Positions 24,162-37,184 are shown, counted from the stretch's first letter. The stretch: 64,000 nucleotides of DNA from Pseudisothecium myosuroides (GCA_951799445.1 OX637296.1:6076001-6140000), one strand, 5' to 3'. Notes: generated by a model from the letters alone, not told the origin. Numbers and translations are program-made.

Positions 24162-24245
24162 GCTGACGTGTCCAAGACCCAAGCTGACGTGTCCAAGACC
24201 CAAGCTGACGTGGCCGAGACCCAAAGCTGACATGGCCAAGGCCCC
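24162..24245 (+). promoter_or_regulatory. Four ~21-bp TGACGTG tandem repeats
   Basis: Units starting at 24162, 24183, 24204 and 24226 read gctgacgtgtccaagaccca with small changes. Three carry TGACGTG; the fourth has TGACATG. TGACG/ACGT cores are known binding sites for plant bZIP factors of the TGA and G-box classes. The 21-bp spacing is about two helical turns, so bound dimers would lie on one face of the DNA. The array precedes the GC-rich leader of the Q-rich gene by roughly 100-250 bp if transcription starts near 24.3-24.45 kb. Function is inferred. Confidence 0.55.
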
Positions 24246-24289
24246 AAGAGTGTGCCTCTATGATGAGGCTGTGCCAGGCAACCCCGGAG

Positions 24290-27200
24290 ATATAATGGAC
24301 AAGGCGAATGAATGAAACGGCCCCCCCCTCCGGCGCTTTGAATTGATAATTTCGTGCCCTAGTAGTCCAATAGTACCCTCCTTCACTGCGTTGCGTTGTT
24401 GGTGGGTTCAGTTCAGTTGTTGGTAGTCAGTAGTGAATGGTAACCTACTAGTAACTTAACTCCCCCCTCGTTCGTAAGAACCGAACAACGCAGTAAGGCG
24501 ACGAAGACGACGAGCGACGACGGGATTGTGTGCCGCTAGTTGCCCTCACGTCGTTGCTGCTTCGCCCTCTTGGCTATGGCGGGATCGTCACCGTCGTCGT
24601 CGCCTGCGCTCTGCTGCTGCTGAGGAGGAGGAGGGGAAAAGGAATCGTCGCCGCCGCGGGGACAAGACGGGGCACTGGAAACGGTGGGGACTGAGATCAG
24701 GGGGCAGGACCGTGTGATCGGACCGTTTTTGGTGGCGAAACCAGGGAGAGAGAGAGAGAGGCGGTGGCGAGGGAAGGACAACCTCTCAGCCAGCCTGCCT
24801 GCCTGCCTGCCTCCCATGGTCTGGTGATTTCGAGAAGCCGATTTGGAAGCATTGAGGTTTTGAACAACGAGGGTTTGAAACGTGAGCGCGGGGTGGTTTC
24901 GGATGGGGGTTCGTGGAGTGTGTGGTCGTTTCGTTTCGTGGCGTTGTGTTGGTGAAGTGGTGGAGTGGTGAAGGGGAGAAAGCGAGTTAGGTTTTAATAA
25001 GGAGAAGAGGAGGAGGAGGAGGACGACGATGGAGGAGATTTGGATTTGAGTGGGGAGTGTGTGATTTTGGTGGTGGTGGTGGTGGCCATCTTTAGGGTTT
25101 CGAGGAAGGATTATTGGTGGGTGTTATTCCTGGGGAGGCTTGGTGGGAGCTTCCACGCAATCTTGTGTTTGGAGTGTGTATGCTGCGCGCTTTTTTATTG
25201 CTAGGTCACGAGGTTGAGCTGTGGGAGATTGGCTCGGTGCGGTTATAAAGGTGTGTGTTGTTTCTTGTGCTTGTTCGGGCACTTTGTGGCGGTCCGGGTT
25301 CTTGATTGCGGAGTAATAGGAAGGGTGGCGACCGTGGGAATATTGCATTTTGGTATGTTACCGCTTTTGGTTCGGAGGCATTTTGTAGTGGTAGGTTTTT
25401 CGGTGGTGGGGGTTGACCTGGAAGAGTGTTGAATTAGGAGTAGGGGTTCTTTGGAGGACTTGCGATTCGGGACGGAGGGGAAGTATTGGCGTGGTGAGGA
25501 GAGGCAAGAGCTGAATTCCATCCCTTTTTTGACGCACTCGGAGCATCACGTGGTATTTCCTGGAGATGCCGTTTTCAACGTTTCCGGTGTATGCTTGTGA
25601 ACAGTGGCATTTCCCACCTTCGGCTGTGGAGGTAAGATGCATCCAAGGGCAGAACAGAATCCCGTGATAGCGGCGTGTAGTAGTGGGTAGTGGCTGTAGG
25701 GAATGGCGAGCGAGGTTGTGCTGGAGTTTTGACTGGACCTGGAGGACGGGGAATTTTTCCTGCAGGAATAGGCTGGAGAGCCTCTGCGAAGGTCATGGAG
25801 ATCGAGAGTGAGTTTATAATGTCACAAGATGGTTATGCATCCATTGATTTCACGTTGCTGGATCGACCAAACAACAAGTATGTGCCTACCTAAGTATCTT
25901 GGCTCTGTGCACAAACAGCAATTGGTTTGATCGTTATCTTAATTGGGTCGATTATCGTATGCGGTTTTGGTGCTCGCGTGCGTCGACCATCTGTCGTTGA
26001 CCGTGAATGTAGAATGTAGGATTAAGAAGTGTCTGCTTATTGTACGATGATATCACAATGTGCATCCCACTGTGATTCAGATAGAGGTTTGTGTCGCTTA
26101 CTTAAGCTTGACCCTGTACTCGCACTCATTGTCCACATTATTCTGTTCTGTAGCATCGCTTCAGCACCGGAGGCCACAGCGGTCTTGCTTCCAGGTGAGT
26201 ACAGTACAGTATTTCACGCTAAGGTTTTCAACGATCATGAGCTAAGTCCTGTAAAGAACATGGTGTTCATTCAGTTGTTAACCGCATTTACGATTTACTT
26301 GTCAGCCTTAGAAGTTCTGGTAGTGAGAGCTGAAAATCTGTGTCTTGCTGACAATGTGATACTCGTTGCGTTTCGAAGACGGGCATGCGACGGATTCATC
26401 GTTTCCCTCATTCGACCTCTTGGACGGTTCCGGAGTGGTCGGTTCTTACGGATACGCACGCGAGGGCGAAGATAATCAGTCTTTGGAGCAGTCGAGGTTA
26501 GTCAGTTTTCCCTTGCGGCTTGTTGGAGTTGGAAAGAATGGGTTTGTGCCGGTGGTATTTTTGAGGTTCCAGGAGATGGATACTAGTGGCTTCTCGTTTG
26601 ATTCAGGACTGGCATGTGCCATATCAGGATTCCCAGCCAGAATTAGCCACACCTTTAGGGTTTGCAGTACTTACCTCGTTTGCGGTCGTTGGTCGACGGT
26701 TGACGTATTTAGTGCACCTTAAATACTTTCGAGGGGAGTATATCAATCTGTTATGATTGCTGTGCTGTATGCAAACGTTAGGTAGTGTATTGACTTGCAA
26801 TTGGAACTCCGACTCTTAGCAATCATCTGTGTATCTGGTTCTTTAAAGATTTAGCAGGAGGTTCTCGAGGGTGCACTTTGAATATGTTTGCACTGCCTCT
26901 CCTGTATTTGAGCAAGTTCGGAATTTTTGGTGAGTTCGTTTTTGAATGCAGCTTCTCATTAACGTTATCCGTGAATGCATTGTGTTCAGGGATGGCTCTG
27001 AGAAAGAGCTGTACAAGGAACAAGCGATGCATTCAAGCGCTGATGTAATGAAGCGAGTAACCTTTGTAGCTCGAACTTCTAGGATTCTTTTTTGAAATAA
27101 TAGGGATGTAGAATGTAGCTTGGCACACCCTTGTGGGTTTGAGGAGGTTGCCCGATCTTTTGTTCAGAATTAGGGGCATTTTAGGGATATTGGTCTGGGT

Positions 27201-27297
27201 TGTGTGGTACGTTCCTGCGTGCTTTGTTCATGCCCGTGGATTTTTGATGCTTAATGTGAGTGGTGAGTTGAGTTAGTGATGAGTGTTTGTGTGAGTG
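24290..27297 (+). promoter_or_regulatory. GC-rich promoter/5' leader with uORF candidates
   Basis: The sequence shifts to GC- and CT/GA-rich (CGTCG and GAGGAGG runs at 24490-25080), typical of a plant 5' UTR. A TATA-like gatataatgg lies at about 24288. Several ATGs precede the main start, including a 32-codon uORF at 25795-25893 (MEIESEFIMS...). Strong splice-like sites (ttccag|gtgagt at 26193; tcgag|gttagt near 26500; tgcag at about 26950) suggest one or more leader introns. An open segment at 26366-26500 (FPSFDLLDGSGVVGSYGYAR) looks protein-like and could be an alternative 5' coding exon, but it could not be joined in frame to the main exon. Transcript data are needed for exact exons. Confidence 0.5.
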
Positions 27298-30200
27298 ATG
27301 GTGCAGAATGGAGTAGCAGCTAGCAATGTGGAATACTCAGAGTATCAGATTCCTCAATCAGTGCCAAAGCCTGTTTCTAGCGTCGATTTTTTTGCCAAAA
27401 ATCAAGCACCGCAACAACAAGAGCAGCAGTCACAGTTGACTTTGTTTGGAAGTGACGGAGGCGAAGATAACCAGGAGTTCTTTGAGTCAGGTCAAGCCTC
27501 TCATCAGGCTCAGCCGACAGGTAGCAGCTGGTGGACGCCCGATAATGCTTGGGTAGGAAATAACAGCCAGAGAGATCAGTCGCAGATGTTCAACTGGGCA
27601 GGTATGACGGAAGAGCAAAGGAGATCTATGCAATTGAAGATGGGGGGTTCTCAAAATAGCTCGGAATATCAGCAAGGAGCATTGTATTCTATGCCGCAGG
27701 CGGTAAATAGTGATCCGACGCCCTCAATGTACGCTTTCTTGCCCACGAATACTCATCAGATGCATAAGATGCCTCAGCAAGGTGATGGAGGTCTGCATGC
27801 GCCAAGAGTACAGGGCATTCAGAGTTCATCAACTGGGAAAGGCCCTCAGTATGATTTTCAGGGTCTTTTAAACGGATCTGCATATCATCAGGCTGAAAGT
27901 CTTGCACAAAATATTGGATTAAATGAGCAACAGCGGTATAGGGCTATGATGCATGAAGCTAGTGGAACAGCAAGAGAACAGCAGATGCGAATACAAGAAG
28001 CCAGGAATCGTGAGCAACAGCTTCTAATGCAAGAAGCAAGCAATAGGGAGCAGCAGCTTCGAGAGCAACATCTTCGGCAGCAGCAGCTTCGAGAGCAGCA
28101 GCTTAGGGAGCAGCAACTTCGAGAGCAGCAGCTTCGAATGCAAGAAGCGAGCAGTAGAGAGCAACACCTTCGAGAGCAGCAGCTTCGGGAACAGCAGCTT
28201 CGGGAGCAACAGCTTCGGGAGCAGCAGCTTCGGGAGCAGCAGCTTCGAATACAGGAAGCGAACAGAGAGCAGCAGCTTCGAATACAGGAAGCGAACAGAG
28301 AGCAGCAACTTCGGTTGAAAGAAGCAAACAGCAGGGAACATCAGCTTCGGATGCAAGAAGTGAGCAGTAGAGAGCAGCAGCTTCGTTTGCAGGGCCAGCA
28401 GAACCAGAGCTTCAGCAAGTATGACAATCAGAACATGGAAGTCTCACCATTGAAGGTTAGTGACTATGACTTCTTGGGTGGTGCTGAATATGCGATGAAA
28501 GGACAACCTCAGTCGGAGGTTAGGCAGCAGCTTAATGAAAGTGATGCTCAGTTGTGGAGGCAACAACAGCAGCAACAGCAGCAGCAGCTTCGGCAGCCTC
28601 GCCAATTTAGCACCTATGCCAACAACAATTTTGAGGACTTGCATCAGCGTCAACAGGCTCAGGTGTGCTTCGCTAGATTGCTTTACTTTAACCTCTATAA
28701 TTCCGTTTTACTTTTATTTATCCTATTTCAAAGCAGTGAATGCTAGGTCTGGTGCCTGTGCATGCAGAAAGTTCAGGAAACGCTGACGCAGAGATGCTTG
28801 TCATCAGTGAGAAATGCTGTGCTGTCTGCTTTTTGGTGTCGTAAAACTTATGGCAGGGGGCAGGCGTGTTCCTTTCAATCTTCTTATCGTGAAATGTTGT
28901 AGATTAAAATAAATGTTCTTAAATATATTTGATGTATTAATCTTTTTTATCTTTCTTCCTCGCGGAATATGGAAGATGAATCAATTTCTACTGCTACACC
29001 CGATTTTGACTGCACAGCCCTTGATTCTTGCATCGTCAGTCGAGTTGTCTACAGTTTGCGGCTTACGTGTAGCTGAAAAAATCGCTGCTGATTTTCCAGG
29101 TCAGACAGCGATTGCAGCATCATGCTCAGCAGCAACAATTATTTGCAGGAAATCAGAATCAAGCGTCTGGGAACCAGTTTCAAGCATTTCTCGGTGAAGG
29201 TTCCTTACAGGATTTACCGCAAGTGATGCAGCATCAACCTGAGCGTGTGAACTCTCATCAGACTGGTGCTGAGGACCATCACCCTTTTGTCCCTCCTAAC
29301 GTTCAGGCAGTGAACCAAAATAATCCCGGAGGCCTTATGTACACTCAGAATGAGGCTGGTGCTGGTCAGGGTCCTATTAATTATCTTTTGGGGCAAGACA
29401 ATAGTTTCAGCTGGCATCAATTGGCTATCAAAGCTTCAGCCCTTGATCAGTCCATGCATGCATCTGCTGGAAATAGTAGTAAGGCAGGTCAGCAGTCGAA
29501 CCCTTATGCAAATGTACATGACGGAGCAGTACCAGGATTTTTGGGTGGAATGGGCAAGCACTCGACACCTGCGGCTCAGATCAATAGACCTATTCCTCGT
29601 AGTCTTGGAGCAGGGCCGTCACCTTTGTTTGGAATGGAAGGTCGACCAGAAGGTCCCGATCATCAGGCATCGAAAGCCAAAATGCTATTTGGGCAAACAA
29701 TGCAGCAACAACAGCAACAACAGCAGCCCCCTCTGACAGCGAAGCACATGCAAGGGTTTGCTGGTAATATTCAGCAGAGTAACTACACCAGCCGACAGGT
29801 CTTAGAAGCAGCACAGAGACGACATCAACAGAGTCTGAGAGGAAATGCTGTTCAGCAAGATGGGGCCCCTCCTGTCAAGCTATTTGCCCAAAGTCTGACC
29901 TCCCTGGACCCTATTCAGCAGCAGCAGCAGCAGCACAATATGATGGCAGCCAACAGAAATGCCCCAAACTCACAGGTTCGTCATGCAAATATTCTGCAAC
30001 AGTCTGCACCTAACATGATGCACGAAAGGAATCCTCATCTGACAGCTAATCCTGGACATCATTATCAGCAAGGAGTTAATCAGGCAGGTGGCTCCTTCTT
30101 GCAGAGTGGATCTGATAGGAAACAGCAGCCCATGTGGAACAACTATGAAATGGAGCCACAGGCATCGCAGGTTGAGGTTCCAGTGATGTTACCAGGTAAC

Positions 30201-33048
30201 GCTGATCCGTTGCTCAAAAGTAACTGCTGGCCTGCTGGGAGTGAGGGCCATGGTGCTCCTGACGCTGACAACTCATTGGCCTTTGAGAGGTCAAAGATGC
30301 AGCAGAATGTGTGGGGCGTCCATAATGTTCAACCCAGTAATTCCCAATCGTCCGGTGATGGTGGTTCGAGACATCATACTCCGCAAGGTGGCGCTGTTGT
30401 TCAGCAGGGAACTCCCAAGTCTTCGGGCGGACACCCTATGTCTACTCAGGCAAATGGTGCTGTCATGCACCAGAGTTCTTTACAATCAGGATCATCAATG
30501 TTGGAACTATCTGAGCTAGAGGCAAATGGGAGGCAACAGGAATTGCAGAACTCTCAAGAGGAAACCAATTGGCGTAATCACAGCTTATTACAGGCGAGTC
30601 CTCAACAATCAGTAGCTACAAATTCGTCTCTTCAGGCATTTACGGAGACCGAACGTGCCCAGACGAGCTGGAAGAGCTTGTGGCAAAGCGTGCAGAATTC
30701 AGGGAACTCTAGTCAGCTAGCTGAGACAGATAAAGGGCAGCAGAACGCTTTATGGGGGCAGAATAACTCCCACGTGGCTGGGCCGCAACCTGAGTTATCT
30801 GATGGTGCAAATGCAAGGATTGCACTGAATGGGTGGGGTGGTGCTCAAGGGACCATGCAGGCGGATGCCAGTGGGGAAAGCCAACAAATTGCTAGGGCGG
30901 AGCAACATGTAATGCTTTCTGGGAGCCCTCAGCCGGGTCAAGGCTACCAAGATGTTGAAGGAAGGCAGCAATTGAGCAATCAGGGTCCAAGCTTTCAGGA
31001 GGCATTGAGCCAGGCCTCTTTAAGTGATAATGATCCCAGCTCAGCAAGTCAACATATCGATCAGGGCTTTCAGAATGCTAGCTCTTTTCCTCATCCAATC
31101 GACAGGGATGGGAATGTCGTCAATTCGTCTGACGTTGTTGGCCATAGTTCCAGTAGCAAAGAGTCCATTCATTTTTCCAAATTCCCTGTGGACCATCAGA
31201 CATCCTTGAACAAGGGTAACTTGCATAATCAGGGACAAGTTAATGCTTGGACTTCTGATACGAGACAAAGGTTTAACGATGCTTCGGTTCCATTGCTGGA
31301 TAACAGCGGCCAGCAGGAGGGTAGAGTACAGCTGCAGCTAAGTAACCAGCAAGCTGAGAACCGGTACACATCTATGATGAATGCAAGAGGTTCTAATATG
31401 CAAGAGGAGTTTTCAGGGGCCCAATCACTTCGGACGATGAATGCAATGTCAGGATATGGACACCAAAATAACAACGAAAGGCCGGGTTTGTTGAATGGCG
31501 CCACAGAGGATGCCATGGCAGGCTGGGCACAAAGTCAAATGGCTGCTGCTAATAAGATGCGTGTTCAACAGTCCAAGCTTGCAGGACGACCACTGCTGGC
31601 AAGCAATTTGGTTGGGAATGCGGGCAAGGTACACGATATGATATGTCGTCACTTGATTCTTTTGAGCAACTTTGATCATGTCCATAGCCTGTTTTGTATT
31701 TCTTTCAGATGCAGATTCTTCATTGTTCAGTATTACTGGAGGTATTATAAGTATTAACCTAAACTTCTATGAGGTTGACTTACTAAGGTTTTAGAACATC
31801 ATTTTTCAGGAACCTTTTTCGCCATCAAGACCTGAAAGTGCTGGTGATGAACAGACAAACTACACCAACAGTATGTTAGCGCACAGAGCACGATATTCTG
31901 GCCGTAGAGATGTGGGAGATCCTGGAAGGTAAAGTAGCATCAGGTTATAATGACAGGGAGATGGGTTGTTTTCAGATTGAAGCTCTGCATTTCTTTAAAA
32001 CCCTAGAAATTGCAGAATTTCTGTGCACCACTCATATGCTGACGCTCTGTTAGACTTGGTAGATATGAATTGCACCAATTTTCAGAATGAATATAGCATT
32101 GTCCATATTTGTGCACTCCAGGATTATTACTTGTCCTGGTTGTTTTGCATTTAGTATTTTGATGATTACATGTTTTTGATGTTGCTCTACGAATTTCTGA
32201 ACTGCAGGAATACTCTCGAGCTATTGAGTCGCACAGAGCAGGGGGAGGAGATTACCGAAGCTCTGGTAGATCAGGATGGATCAGCACCCGAGGATGGTGC
32301 TGGTCCTGCTGCGACTTCTTTAGCGCATTTGAGACCGGGTAAGTTTCAGTCCTTTTGATTTCTCTAGTTCTGTACTGCAAAGGTGATCCTTGTTAAAGAT
32401 TTTGTTGCTAATACAGCGATAGCTCCCATATTATGCCTTGTGCAGGGCCTATGGGTGCTTCTCCCCTTCAACGTCCAACTCCTTCGCGACCAGAACTTTT
32501 GTCGAGGGAACAGATGGAGCTTCAACCTTCGAGGAATATGGAGAACTGGCATCAAGGCAGGAACTTAATGCAAGACTATACTAGGGAGGACGTTCGTGCA
32601 TATGCACAGTCACAAATGCAGTCTCAAATACAGTCACAAATGCAGGCCCAAATGCAAGCCCAAGTGCAGGCACAAAGTATGCGAGCAGCTCAGTTTCATG
32701 CTGCTGAAAATATGCCAAGGCCCGGTCAAATGCAGGAGAGAATGAACATGAATCCCGCTTATGCTGGGCCAAGCAGACACTTCCCTACTGATATGTCTAG
32801 GCAGACGGCCGCCAACATCTACAAAAGCCTTAGTGAAGCAGCGAAAGTACAGTTCCGACAGCAGCTACAGCAACAGTCGCTTGCTAACCAGCAGCTAGCT
32901 CAACAGAATCAAAGATCCAGTGCAGCTGCTCACTCAATGGACCATTCCAACATGTCTTCTGGCATTGACCCTAGAATGGCAGCACAGCAGCACATGTCCA
33001 GAGTGGGTTACCCTGATAGGCCAGCAATGCCTGCAGGGATGTCCTCTG

Positions 33049-33091
<43 letters not shown>

Positions 33092-35781
33092 GCAGCAGCA
33101 GCAGCAGCAACAACAACAACAATCTGCTGCAACTGAGATGGCTGCTGGATTACCTCGTCAAGTTGATGGCGGATTACCTCATGCCCAATCCGGGGCCTTG
33201 CTGCAATTGCAGCAGTTGAAGCAAGCGGCTCCAATTGCAACTCTAATCAAGAAAAGGAAGGAGTATCCACCACTTGTACCCTGGCGCACCACAATCACTC
33301 AAGGGTCTACAAACCTTCCAACAACAAGGTTTGTTACCTATGAAACGCTTATTTCTATTTTAGGTTATCCTCTTTTGCGGTTTAGTCTCTGCGATACCAA
33401 CATTGTTGATAATATGAAGCGTACGGCCCATATCCATATATTATACTGGTGTATGTATTTTCTGGTGTAATTTTGTCTTTTTGATTTGTTCAAGAGAAAG
33501 TTAAGAAATCCCCGCACTAGTCTTTTCCACTTGGTGTTCTCATAGTGGCCTGTATGCCGGGAATCACTACATAGCTTATTTTGTATGAGCAGACCTGTTA
33601 ACTTCTTAGTATTATTCTGTACACGAAGACTATAAAATCATGCGTGTAGTACCCAGCTATATCTTCTCTGGTAATTGCTGTGCAGCCGTGCTGAGATGGA
33701 GTGGGCTGCAGCAACCAACTCTGTTCCAGACCAGGTATGATGGATTCCAGATTTTATTCCTTTTTCTGTTACAATTTTTGTTCCAAAAATGGTACTTCTA
33801 TTAGGTTATGGAAAAACATATGCAAGGGTGATCCTCTAATTCGAAGCAACGAAGTTTGGATCATCAACGAGGCGCTTAGCCGTGACAAGGGTAATAGGGC
33901 TGTTTTTATTAGCACTTGGTAATACTCCTTCTGTGACTAACAGTTGTGATACGTAGGAATAATGACCAGCACGTTTTATTTTTTGTGTTTCATTGAAGTG
34001 GCATCGCCTCCTCTAATTTAAAAACATTAATGTTTACTACTCTTAGTGTGACTAGTTTTGAACCCTCGCTGTACTAACTGGTTGAATTAGAGTGTCTCGA
34101 AATCATCTGGACGTTCATAAAGTTTAGATTATGAATAATTTTGTTTTGAGTTTCACTTTATACACCTTCGAGAAGCATTCGAATGCAATAATTTAAGACT
34201 AATAAACTGCAATGATGGCTCTTTAGAAGGATATTTTCTTTCCTACCTCAGCAACGCCCAGGGTATTCTGTGATGGTAACCGTAAGCATCGTCGCATTTC
34301 ATCAGTGTTTCACTAATTTCTTTTCACGAGCTTAAGTTGCACTAGACCAATACCTGTGCACTAGTTGAAGCATACATTGTAGTTATAACCACGTTTCATA
34401 ATATTTGGTCTGGCCTTCTTGGTACTTGGGAATGAAAGACCTACTGCTTCTCAGCTGTGTCATTTTGGCCTTCAGGAACGGTTCAACGATGCTGTCGAGT
34501 CACTTGATGTTACGGCAATGTGTGTGAAGCGAGCAAAGAGGCGATTGAAGTTTACCACTCAACTCATGCAGCAACTTGTACCTGCTCTTCCGTGTCAGTT
34601 GTTCAAGGGGAATCTCTTGGACGACTACAAGTCTGCAACTTTTGTGCTGGCGAAGTTTGCAGTGAGCGAAGCTTGTTGGTTATCCACGGGTTTGAGCAGG
34701 GAGACCTCTGGTGCTGTCGCTACTGAAGACAGTGCAGAAAATAGCAATGGGAACGTTTCAATGTATGTTTTTCACTCTTCTTAAACGTTCTTTGATCACT
34801 GAAATAATTCTAGATTTTACAGTTTGAAATGTATCTGTTTTCTGAAGAGCCTTACCTTCTGTTTAGGAGTCGTTTTCTGGTAGCATATGCAATAATTGCT
34901 TGAGTCTTACAACTGGAATCCGTCTCTGTATGATACTGGTTTTGAGTAACCCTCATGTCCACTCCTAGAAACCGTCCGATGATCGTGGAATTTTCTTCCA
35001 AAGTGTTGGTATTAATAGTTTCTCAGTTTATGCAGGGTTAAAAGCGATCAGCAAGTTGCTGTGGTAAACGAAGGCAGCTCCCATGCGCTTTCAAGCAAGC
35101 TGAGGATACAAAAACTCACAGAATTGCAGGATGAATTGTCTAGGTATGGATCATGTTTGCCTTCAAGTGTACGTTTGTAATTTTGTTCTTCCTCCTAGAA
35201 ATTCTCAGGACTTTCTTACTTATTGGGGATAGTTTCAAAGCGAGCACATTGAAGTTAAGATGTGGGGCTTTTATGCGACCTCTCGATGATGTACTCTGTC
35301 CTGTTAGTGAACCAACTAGGGGCCAGGATGGTACCTATTGTCGCGTTATAAGCTGGCTTGGGTTTTCCTTTCGCCAGAATATATGTGTTTTTGAGGTGCT
35401 GAATAAATCTTTGAATATCCTTCGAGAGTCGGGAGTTATATCTTCGACGTTCTCTGAGATTGTCTTCTGTGTCACCAGTCTGGTGCTTAATAAGGAGTTG
35501 GTGGGAGACGCAGGTTGGACAGGGCACCCACTGCATCAAAGCTCTCGAGAGAGCTACACGACCTTGACAAGCTGGTTGTTTTGAATCGGATGGCAAAGGT
35601 TCATGGCTCTGAATTCTTAGCCGGATCTATAAATCCCACTGGGAGTCCCCGTGGTAAACTGGAAACACACAATGAAGCGCCTGTGGTGTACAGCCCTGAG
35701 ACTGCTCATCCTGAAAGATTTGTAGCTGCTGTATTTGTTCCCCAAACGATTCCAGAGAACTTGATGCTATTGCAATTGTAA
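27298..35781 (+). CDS. Gln-rich plant nuclear protein, DSPP-like family
   Basis: Ten exons with GT-AG junctions and consistent phase: 27298-28662, 29100-31628, 31810-31928, 32208-32338, 32446-33328, 33686-33734, 34476-34762, 35036-35143, 35514-35781. That is nine coding exons, plus at least one leader exon. The product is 1,912 residues. Residues about 220-365 are REQQL-type repeats (coiled-coil prone). A 24-Gln run lies at about residue 1585. The C-terminal part has the family signatures: IKKRKEYPPLVPWR (about 1647), SRAEMEWAAATN, RRLKFTTQLMQQL (about 1715), an ELHDLDKLVVLNRMAKVHG helix, and a terminal HPERFVAAVFVPQTIPENL. These resemble Arabidopsis AT5G07940/07970/07980 (dentin sialophosphoprotein-like), from memory of the family. 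The N-terminal SWWTPDNAWVGNNSQRD also fits. Function is unknown; a nuclear regulatory role is inferred from composition. The ATG at 27298 is the first in frame after a TGA at 27292. Confidence 0.85.
27960..28392 (+). repeat. REQQL-coding minisatellite within the Q-rich gene
   Basis: A 15-bp unit (cttcgagagcagcag with c/g variants) is repeated in runs of two to six, interspersed with 'atgcaagaagcgagcagt' units coding MQEASS. It encodes repeated REQQL pentads. The near-identical codons between units show recent slippage or unequal exchange. Charged and Gln residues alternate as in single alpha-helix or coiled-coil segments. Confidence 0.85.
33051..33122 (+). repeat. CAA/CAG microsatellite encoding 24 Gln
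   Basis: Twenty-four consecutive CAA/CAG codons: thirteen CAA, seven or so CAG, then CAA again. It lies within the fifth coding exon, so length variation would stay in frame. Mixed codons suggest partial stabilisation. Confidence 0.9.
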
Positions 35782-36540
35782 CAAAAGGTCAGTACTTTTT
35801 TCTAATCTTCCCTCCTATTCTATAATTTCGGTGTAGTTGTCATCTGATAAGTGAGATTTAGATCGGTAAATTTGCTATCTGTTCGAGTGTATTGGAGTAA
35901 CTTCGGAGATCCTTGGAGAAGTTACCAGATTTACAGGGATTGTGATGTGGGAAGGCTGGTATTTGCTGGTAGAATTCTTTTTTTCTTTTTTTTGAATGGG
36001 TTCCAAATAAATTAAATTAAATCCCTTTTGGCCCCGCTTTAGGCTTTTGGTTATGGTGATCTAGTACAAGAGAAGTTGCTTCTTTGCTGGTACGCGATAC
36101 CTTTGGGATAATGCCCCTTATTCTCAGATCTCATACGAGTTTGTTTTCCCTTGTGCAGGAGAAGGTTAGGTTGATAAGGAATGGAATCTCTTTGGCCCAT
36201 TAGGGGTTATATGGAGGAGCATTCTTTGGCGTTTATCAAGACTTCGTGTAAGGTATTAGATCAGAGACATGTTTCATATCTTTCAGCTTCCGCTAGAATT
36301 GGGTACCAAAACCATCACCACCATCTGAAGAGTATCACACTGGTCAACTCGTACTCGGCTTAGGTTCTTCGAACATCCCTGGAGCTTGACTTTGGAGTAC
36401 CCTACAGCTGAATCTTTTGATATTGGCTCTGTCGCGGTGTGGTCAATCACACCTTTGTAAATGTTGTCAAATCTAGCATCTTTTGAACAATGTGATCAGT
36501 ACTTTTGTTAATTACTCTTTGGGAACGTGAGTCGTGACAT
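35782..36540 (+). other. 3' UTR with a probable intron
   Basis: Just after the stop codon, aaaag|gtcagt (donor at 35788) and ttgtgcag|gagaagg (acceptor, exon from 36159) mark a likely 3' UTR intron of about 371 bp. The 36181-36363 open frame in the second part has no recognised domain. The transcript end probably lies near 36.5 kb; no single clear poly(A) signal stands out. An intron more than 50 nt after the stop could make the transcript sensitive to nonsense-mediated decay. Confidence 0.5.
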
Positions 36541-37184
36541 TTTGCTCCCTGTCAACTCTTCTTCATGTGTTGGTTGCACTGCCTATCTCAATATTATCGT
36601 TTGATGTGTCCCTAGTATTGGCTTATGTCCCACTCGAATGAATAACCTTGGCATAACTGATCAGCTACACTTTTGCTTCCTTAACCTTTTAGATCCAGAG
36701 GAGCCCCTACGTGGTCACTCTAAGCATGTGATTTAGAATAACTCAAGTTTGGTACAAATCTAGAATTTTGTTCAAATTGGATGGATGTTGGAAATCTTAG
36801 TCTCCATGAAGTGGCATAAGAATTGCAACCTCAAGTTATGTAAGATCTCCAAATGTCATAATTAATATACACTACTAATGCACCAATATTATACTACTGC
36901 ATATATGCTAATATGCCAGTGTATGCTAATTTTTGATAATATACTATTGCATATTAGCAGCATATGCAAATGTAATTTGGATGTTTCATTGTTTGAAGAT
37001 CATGTTAAATTTTTTGGATGCTAATTTCCTGATTTTGTAACAAGTATGTACGTCAATGCTAAAAGCGTGTATGCACATCCTACACCGTATATGGATCCAA
37101 GCTTCCTGAATGATTTCATTTCCTTGCTTGAGGGTCCATCACATATCATGTAATAGAATTGCGCCAATGTAACAAAATTGAAGT
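36541..37184. other. Intergenic, nothing recognised
   Basis: AT-rich spacer between the convergent Q-rich gene and lectin kinase copy 1. Contains overlapping 'gcatat/atgcta' strings at 36890-36970 but no gene. Confidence 0.4.

Noticed and set aside
24003..24239. Minus-strand frame with GLGHVSL repeats
   Set aside because: Produced by the 21-bp TGACGTG repeats; no coding evidence.
26029..26475. 148-codon plus-strand frame as a separate gene
   Set aside because: Lies in the leader/intron region of the Q-rich gene, no recognised domain, overlaps strong splice-like sites.
28024..28356. Minus-strand frames rich in KLLLPKLLL and EAAAPEAA repeats
   Set aside because: Antisense of the REQQL repeat; no start context or independent evidence.
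32934..33240. Long poly-Leu and poly-Val minus-strand frames
   Set aside because: They are antisense shadows of the CAA/CAG tract in the Q-rich gene.
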